Assembly: GCA_051875715.1 (NCBI GenBank)
Contig: JBJEHD010000095.1
Location: forward strand, 26,354-90,353
Direction of reading: 5' to 3'
Source: DYCT01 sp051875715
GTDB lineage: Bacteria > Bacteroidota > Bacteroidia > Bacteroidales > Bacteroidaceae
Length of the DNA stretch: 64,000 nucleotides
The notes under the pieces are model-generated. The model was not told the origin of the DNA, did not search any database, and was given only the letters and a program-made list of their open reading frames with translations. This document shows, one piece after another, positions 59,124 to 64,000 of this stretch (position 1 is its first letter; each line of letters begins with the position of its first letter). The position numbers and the translations under genes were made by a program.

Positions 59124-61256
59124 ATGGGAAGAAGGACGTTCTGCAGCAGTGTGCTGGGATGGATATGGCTGGCGCTCTGGGCCGGCGAAGGGATGTGGCT
59201 CCCCGACGCGCTCAGCCCCGGACTGCGCCGGCTGATGCAGGAGATGGGGCTGGCCGTGCCGTACGAACACATCTGGAATGGCGGCCGGCAGCCGGCTTTG
59301 TGCGATGCCGTGGTCAGTTTCGGCGGCTTCTGTTCGGGTGTCGTCGTTTCGGCGGACGGACTGTTGTTCACCAACCACCATTGCGGCTTCGACGCCATCC
59401 GGCAGCAGAGCACGGTCGAGCACGACTATGTGCGCGATGGTTTTGTGGCCCGCTCTCGATCGGAAGAACTGCCGTGCCCCGACCTGTACGTCAGTTTCCT
59501 GGTTCGTTCCGCCGATGTTTCTGCCCGGATAAGCGAGGCTGTGCGTACCGCTGCCGACGAGGTGGCGCGTGTGCAGATGGTCGATTCGGTCAGCCTCGTC
59601 CTGATGGACGAATGCCGGCGGCAAGACTCGCTCTTGCGCTACGAGGTCGTTCCCTTCTACGGAGGCAGTGCCTATCGCCTGCTGGCCTATCGCGATTACA
59701 CCGACATCCGCCTTGCCTTTGCCCCTCCGGCCTCGGTGGGCAAGTTCGGCTGGGACACCGACAACTGGATGTGGCCGCGTCATACGGGCGACTTTGCCGT
59801 GTTTCGCATCTATGCCGACCGCGAGAACCATCCGGCCGACTATGCGCCGGACAATGTCCCCTATCGGGCTGCCTCGTTCGCGCCTGTCTCGTTGGCCGGC
59901 TATGAGGCCGGCTCGTTTTGCATGACGTTGGGCTACCCCGGCTCCACTGACCGCTACCTCTCCTCCTTCGGCGTGCAGGAGCGGATGGAGGCGGAAAACG
60001 AGGCGCGTATCCGTGTGAGGGGAGTCAAGCAGCAAATCTGGCGTGAGGCGATGGACCGCGACGAAGCCCTTCATCTGCAATACGCCTCGAAATACGCCTC
60101 CAGTTCCAACTACTGGAAAAACAGCCTGGGCATGAACAAGGCCGTACACGAACGCCGCGTGGTGGAGCACCGGCAGGAGCGGGAGCGGCAGTTGATGCGG
60201 TGGATACAACAACGGCCCGACGAACGCCGGGCCTACCTGCATGTGCTGACCGACCTGCAACTGGCCTATCGCAATCGGCGGCAGGCCGCCCGTACCCATG
60301 CTTACTTCACGGAATGCTTCTTGGATGCCCCCGAACTGGTGCAGTTGGCGCTTCGCGTCATCAACCTGGATGCGGATGCCGATTCTGCATCGTTGGCTGC
60401 TTATGTGGAAGGGGTGGAACGGCAATATGCCGATTTCGATGTCGAGGTGGACAAGGCGGTCATGGCTGCCATGCTGGACCTCTATCGGGAGGCGACGGAC
60501 GAGGCTGCCCTGCTGCCGTTCTATCAGACCATCGATTGCGACTACCAGGGCGACAGTCGGGCCTATGTGGAGGCGTTGTACGGCCGTTCTGCTCTGGTTA
60601 CGCCGGAGGCCTTGCGCCGCATCCGGCAGGGCGACGCTTCCTTCTCGCTATTCGACGACCCGGCGGCGACGCTGGCCCTGGACCTCCTGGTCGCTTACTT
60701 CGACCTGCGCCAGCAGTTGGACCAAAGCGAGCCGGCCGTCCGGCAAGGCGAGCGGCTGCTGGGCGAGGCCTTACGCCGGATGGACGAGTCGGGTGAAGCC
60801 TATCCCGACGCCAACTCCACGATGCGGCTGAGTTTCGGCATCGTGCAGGGCTATGCACCGCGCGATGGCGTCCGCTACAACTATCGGACTACGGTGAGGG
60901 GCATTGCGGAGAAAGTGCGTACCCATGCCGGCGATGCCGACTTTGCCGTCGAGGCGGATTTGCTGGCCTTGCTTGGCCGGGCCGATTTCGGTCGGTATGC
61001 CAATGCCGAAGGAGGGATGAACGTCTGCTTCATCTCCGACAACGACATCACGGGCGGCAATTCCGGCAGTGGTATGTTCAATGCAAAGGGAGAACTGATA
61101 GGCCTGGCCTTCGATGGGAATTGGGAGGCGATGAGCGCCGATTTCCGTTACGAGCCAACCTGTCAGCGATGCATCGGCGTGGACATCCGCTATGTGTTGT
61201 ATCTCATCGAAACCTACGGCAAGGCTTCGCACCTCATTTCCGAATTGGGCTTGTAG
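59124..61256 (+). CDS. S46-family dipeptidyl peptidase (DPP7-like)
   Basis: 710 residues, signal peptide, then a chymotrypsin-like double barrel with a large alpha-helical insert. Catalytic His is in TNHHCG (~85/86), and the nucleophile Ser647 in TGGNSGSG. The sequence 25 residues later, in the loop FDGNWEAMSAD, reads Ala672 where DPP7 has Gly and DPP11 has Arg, as far as I can align by hand; this residue sets the P1 preference. A hydrophobic or small P1 is inferred. The enzyme releases dipeptides in the periplasm, complementing the S9 peptidase at 28.3 kb. Confidence 0.92.
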   Translation: MGRRTFCSSVLGWIWLALWAGEGMWLPDALSPGLRRLMQEMGLAVPYEHIWNGGRQPALCDAVVSFGGFCSGVVVSADGLLFTNHHCGFDAIRQQSTVEHDYVRDGFVARSRSEELPCPDLYVSFLVRSADVSARISEAVRTAADEVARVQMVDSVSLVLMDECRRQDSLLRYEVVPFYGGSAYRLLAYRDYTDIRLAFAPPASVGKFGWDTDNWMWPRHTGDFAVFRIYADRENHPADYAPDNVPYRAASFAPVSLAGYEAGSFCMTLGYPGSTDRYLSSFGVQERMEAENEARIRVRGVKQQIWREAMDRDEALHLQYASKYASSSNYWKNSLGMNKAVHERRVVEHRQERERQLMRWIQQRPDERRAYLHVLTDLQLAYRNRRQAARTHAYFTECFLDAPELVQLALRVINLDADADSASLAAYVEGVERQYADFDVEVDKAVMAAMLDLYREATDEAALLPFYQTIDCDYQGDSRAYVEALYGRSALVTPEALRRIRQGDASFSLFDDPAATLALDLLVAYFDLRQQLDQSEPAVRQGERLLGEALRRMDESGEAYPDANSTMRLSFGIVQGYAPRDGVRYNYRTTVRGIAEKVRTHAGDADFAVEADLLALLGRADFGRYANAEGGMNVCFISDNDITGGNSGSGMFNAKGELIGLAFDGNWEAMSADFRYEPTCQRCIGVDIRYVLYLIETYGKASHLISELGL

Positions 61257-61313
61257 GCCGACGGGACACAGGCAATTCACTTACATCACTTCTCCTTCTT
61301 GCTGGAAGTCTGT

Positions 61314-62228
61314 TTACCGCATCACCTTGAACGACTGGCGCGAGCCGTCCGCCCGTGTGGCTATCAGGAGGTATGTGCCTTTCGGCAACGTTTCGGCAGG
61401 CAGCGAGCACTCGGTTGCCTCCCGGTCCACCCGTTTTGACAGGCACAAACGGCCGTCGTTGTCGTAGAGTTGCACCAGGCAGATGCCGGCGGAGGGGAAT
61501 GAGCCGTGCAGACGGCCGTTCTCTACGTTCCATTCGCAGGTTGCCGGAATAAGAGAATGGATTCCGCTGTCGGTCTTTGGCTGCCCGTCCGCCCGGAAGC
61601 GCGGGCTTTCATAGATGGCTTTTTCTCCATCGTACAGGCCGACCAGTTCATGGAAGCAGTAGCAGTCCGGCTCTGCAACCTCCGTATGCTGTAAGATACC
61701 AGTGGTCAGCCCGATACCTTGCAGGAGCCTCCGTTCTCCCATGTAAGCCATTGGCATACCGGCGTCGCCTACCTGGATGTATGCACAGTTGCTTCCGTCG
61801 GCCAACGTCGTCTCTCCACGTCCCAATTCCGTCCAGACGTAGGCCTTTCCGTCCTGCTTGGCATACTGCAGCGGGTCCTGGCTGTCCCAACCAAAGCGGT
61901 AGAGCACCAGGTCGCGGCCTTCATGCCGGAAGTAGACCGTTCCGTCTGCATCTTCGCGGAGCAGCCAGTCGGTGCCCTCCCCGTTTCGTGTCACTTTTTT
62001 GTAGGTGAGTCCATTGATGGTCTCCTCGCCTTCGATGGCATACTGCGTCAGTTCGAAGTCTGCGCTCAGTTCGTCCATCCCGACATCCCGCCTGGCTTCT
62101 GTCGACGAACGTTCGGTCCAGCGTGCACCCTCCTTCAGGAATCGCGCCTTCTGAGTCGGTTGCTGGGCTTGTGCAGCGACTGCCAGCAGGCAGCCGATGG
62201 CTAATAAATTCAAGAAATGTCTGTTCAT
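61314..62228 (-). CDS. Secreted protein with C-terminal sorting domain, unknown function
   Basis: 304 residues from ATG 62228. Signal peptide LLAIGCLLAVAAQAQ. The middle is a predominantly beta protein with many short strands (VYFRHEGRDLVLYRF, AKQDGKAYVWTEL) and no recognised active site. The C-terminal ~70 residues resemble a Por/T9SS-type sorting domain (CLVQLYDNDGRLCLSK, then GTYLLIATRADGSRQSFKVM). A clear -7 box lies upstream. It is probably secreted or surface exposed. Confidence 0.75.
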   Translation of the reverse strand: MNRHFLNLLAIGCLLAVAAQAQQPTQKARFLKEGARWTERSSTEARRDVGMDELSADFELTQYAIEGEETINGLTYKKVTRNGEGTDWLLREDADGTVYFRHEGRDLVLYRFGWDSQDPLQYAKQDGKAYVWTELGRGETTLADGSNCAYIQVGDAGMPMAYMGERRLLQGIGLTTGILQHTEVAEPDCYCFHELVGLYDGEKAIYESPRFRADGQPKTDSGIHSLIPATCEWNVENGRLHGSFPSAGICLVQLYDNDGRLCLSKRVDREATECSLPAETLPKGTYLLIATRADGSRQSFKVMR

Positions 62229-62252
62229 GGTTGTTTTGCTTTTGTTATGGTA

Positions 62253-62260
62253 CAAATATA
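62253..62260 (-). promoter_or_regulatory. -7 box for the 61.3-kb sorting-domain gene
   Basis: Minus-strand TATATTTG, 25 bp before ATG 62228. Confidence 0.65.
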
Positions 62261-62290
62261 ATGGATTTTTTAGGAAAGTACTATGAATGG

Positions 62291-63082
62291 TTATTTAAGA
62301 TACAAACAGCCTCCATGTTGGCAATAAAAGCCTGTTCCTAAGACGATGGTCCCATTCGCGTCAAGGTGCAGCTTGCCGCCCCCTGTCACTATTACATCCC
62401 CTTTTGTGTTGTTTGGGTTTATCTCTCGTCCCACGTAGATGTTATTCCCACTATAAACATTGTTTTCGCTCACAGTGCAGTTTTGTAGGAAAATATCGTC
62501 ATTAAATATGTATGGTATATAATTATGTTTTGTGATACTAACAGAGCATGGGACTGAAATATCAGAGAAAGTATAATTTGAAACTCCTTCGATTACAGAG
62601 AAAACAGTCGCTCCGTTATCATTCTTGCTATATAAAACAATTCGACAATTATCCACGCCTCCTGTATCTACGGTTATAGAAGTACCATTTTGGAGTACAG
62701 TCACATTGTCAAATGTTTGAGGCGTGGATGTATATATTTCCATGGATGGATCTCCAAAATAATGGAATATTTCGAAGGTGTATGGTGAATATATACGATT
62801 GCCATATACTTGGTTCATTCGTAACAATCCCTGGTTCAAGACATCTCCCATTGCGTAAATATCATCGTGCTGGTTATAATTGGGATTAGTTATTCCCGTG
62901 GACCTAAATGTTGAGGTTAATCCTGGGTTGGACCATATTGCATCAAACAACCCCAATGTTAGTGCGTCGTTGTATCCGCTGTAGCTTGTTGCACTCGCGG
63001 CAATCACCCCTACAGCACCTCCGTTTGGATGTTTCAAAAATCTTTCTGCAAAGCAATCACTAATGAAGTTTCCAGTTTTCAT
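62291..63082 (-). CDS. Truncated gingipain-like (peptidase C25) protein with beta-rich C-terminal half
   Basis: 263 residues from ATG 63082, directly downstream of a -7 box. The beginning, TGNFISDCFAERFLKHPNGG, followed by GVIAASATSYSGYNDAL, matches the part of peptidase C25 (gingipains) that lies just after the catalytic Cys in the typical enzyme; the caspase-like half with the catalytic His and Cys is missing. Residues ~130-263 are a beta-rich segment with Asn-rich rungs (ILSENNVYSGNNIYVG-like pattern), ending GTGFYCQHGGCLYLK. Composition is AT-richer than the window average. It may be a decayed protease, or a shortened protein with a new role, since it seems to have its own promoter. Confidence 0.7.
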   Translation of the reverse strand: MKTGNFISDCFAERFLKHPNGGAVGVIAASATSYSGYNDALTLGLFDAIWSNPGLTSTFRSTGITNPNYNQHDDIYAMGDVLNQGLLRMNQVYGNRIYSPYTFEIFHYFGDPSMEIYTSTPQTFDNVTVLQNGTSITVDTGGVDNCRIVLYSKNDNGATVFSVIEGVSNYTFSDISVPCSVSITKHNYIPYIFNDDIFLQNCTVSENNVYSGNNIYVGREINPNNTKGDVIVTGGGKLHLDANGTIVLGTGFYCQHGGCLYLK

Positions 63083-63106
63083 TTTCTTTTGTTTGGATTT
63101 GTTTGC

Positions 63107-63114
63107 CAAAATTA
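63107..63114 (-). promoter_or_regulatory. -7 box of the C25-like gene
   Basis: Minus-strand TAATTTTG, with an imperfect -33 (CTTG on the minus strand at 63135-63138) 20 bp upstream; ATG 63082 is 24 bp away. Confidence 0.6.
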
Positions 63115-63233
63115 GGCCAAGCAAGAGTGTGCTACAAGTTATTTGCGTCCCATTTGTAAAATAGTGTAATTGTCAGTGTGTAAATCTGTTATATAAGAAA
63201 AATGTTACAATAGAGCGTATGCGGTCTCTGTTT

Positions 63234-64000
63234 TTATTCTCGGAATAGAGAATCAAATGCGTCATCGGACACGAAAAAGGTATTCAGCCGTTCTTTGATA
63301 CGTGACTTTCTCGTTCGGACCGTACCTTCTGAGACACACCTTAACGCAGCGATTTCTTTTGAACTAAAGTGTGACAGTAGCAGGCAACATAACAAAACAT
63401 CTTCTTTTGAAAAATGAATAAACGTAGTCAGTAAAGCCGCGTATTCTTTGAATTGCAAGTTGATGAGTTGGACATATTCTTCTCGTTGATTCTCCTTCAA
63501 GTTGTTGAGGTTTCTTTTCAAAGAGGAATAGACTTTTGTTCTTATGAACTGTGAAGCCGACATTCGTCCTGTAGTTTGTATGTTTTTGCGAAAGTCATCC
63601 AGGATGGAGTGTAGCCTAACCTGTTTCTCCTGCAATGCGTGCCCCTGCATTTCCTGGGCATCGGCCATTTCTAGTTGTGTACGTAGGTCTTGGATTTCCT
63701 GTTGTTGAAGTTTCATTTGCCGTTTAAGTTCATCCCAATGCCCGCGTTCTCTGTGCCGTTTCCTTTTTAGGACAAGGGTGAGGATGATCCCACAACCCGA
63801 GAGAATCAATATTCCAAGTCGAATAAAGGTCTTGTATCGATGCCTTATTTGGGCGTTTTGAGAAAGGAAGCGGTCCTTTTCCATGTGAGCGATGTCCCCT
63901 CCTCTGTCCAGAACCGCAAGGGAATCACGATAGCGGGTGGTTAATTCTAAATAACGTGAGTTCGATGAATTCAGAATAGACTCAGCTGTGTGTCTAATGT
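63234..64000 (-). CDS. Membrane-anchored LuxR-type regulator, 5' partial
   Basis: The frame is open from 63234 to the right edge with no stop; the ATG at 63884 is internal, so the true start lies beyond the window. Order seen: a helical N-terminal part (SNSRYLELTTRYRDSLAVL, resembling the end of TPR repeats), one membrane helix (IRLGILILSGCGIILTLVL), a coiled coil (~residues 85-125 of the visible part) and a C-terminal LuxR-like helix-turn-helix (LLSHFSSKEIAALRCVSEGT). Such hybrid proteins in Bacteroidota sense envelope or nutrient signals through periplasmic TPRs. The gene is AT-richer than its neighbours. Confidence 0.75.
   Translation of the reverse strand, partial: IRHTAESILNSSNSRYLELTTRYRDSLAVLDRGGDIAHMEKDRFLSQNAQIRHRYKTFIRLGILILSGCGIILTLVLKRKRHRERGHWDELKRQMKLQQQEIQDLRTQLEMADAQEMQGHALQEKQVRLHSILDDFRKNIQTTGRMSASQFIRTKVYSSLKRNLNNLKENQREEYVQLINLQFKEYAALLTTFIHFSKEDVLLCCLLLSHFSSKEIAALRCVSEGTVRTRKSRIKERLNTFFVSDDAFDSLFRE

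Overview
The window is a GC-rich chromosomal segment of a Bacteroidota bacterium, most likely of the order Bacteroidales (gut or oral type). Three things support this. Promoters fit the Bacteroidota -7 consensus TAnnTTTG, sometimes with TTTG about 20 bp upstream. Shine-Dalgarno sequences are mostly absent. The gene content includes a type V (FimA/Mfa-like) pilus operon with DUF3575, DUF5119 and DUF4906 proteins, S46 and S9 dipeptidyl peptidases, C-terminal sorting-domain proteins, DUF4254 and DUF4271 proteins, and the gene order hemD-rnpA-yidD-tatD-tyrS. I cannot assign a genus. Both edge genes are cut: a sorting-domain/FnIII protein enters from the left, and a membrane-anchored LuxR-type regulator runs off the right.

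Layout. 1-2.7 kb: end of a multidomain secreted protein, closed by a bidirectional terminator. 2.8-4.3 kb: sugar kinase and SIS isomerase pair. 4.3-5.2 kb: gene-poor stretch with a palindromic repeat element, a TolC remnant and a 13-G tract. 5.2-15.1 kb: six-gene type V pilus operon. 15.1-21.7 kb: M16 protease; an operon of cation efflux, epimerase and PAP2 genes; RNase R. 21.9-26.4 kb: accessory stretch with a beta-helix secreted protein, two very small proteins, the second copy of the palindromic element (inverted), a DUF4143 ATPase with a 32-bp-period repeat array, and a GH3 remnant. 26.5-40.8 kb: mostly housekeeping (RlmL-like methyltransferase with a repeat-encoded Arg-rich tail, dipeptidyl peptidase, purD, DedA-like, mnmD, zinc-type ABC components, LOG protein, hemD, rnpA, yidD, tatD, tyrS, tRNA-Gln). 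40.9-50.5 kb: envelope region with two LtaS-like transferases and an LpxL-like acyltransferase, facing a five-gene glycosyltransferase operon (GT4-like, GT, GT90, GT9, DUF4254) that probably builds the lipopolysaccharide core. 50.9-61.3 kb: ABC ATPase coupled to pdxB, ybeY, SpmA/B-like protein, AlkD-like, ruvB, flippase, DUF389 and an S46 peptidase. 61.3-64 kb: a secreted sorting-domain protein, an AT-richer gingipain-like (C25) fragment, and the cut regulator.

The most unusual signals are not ordinary genes: (1) a ~145-bp element of two 20-bp palindromes exactly 66 bp apart, present twice in opposite orientation; (2) homopolymer tracts (G13 and C9) in the promoter regions of the pilus operon and the beta-helix protein, which suggest phase variation; (3) three short repeat arrays with exact periods of 32, 21 and 11 bp at gene borders; (4) ten in-phase 45-bp repeats encoding an Arg-rich tail on an rRNA methyltransferase; (5) small proteins of 62 and 44 residues. 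No complete new defence or mobile system was found.
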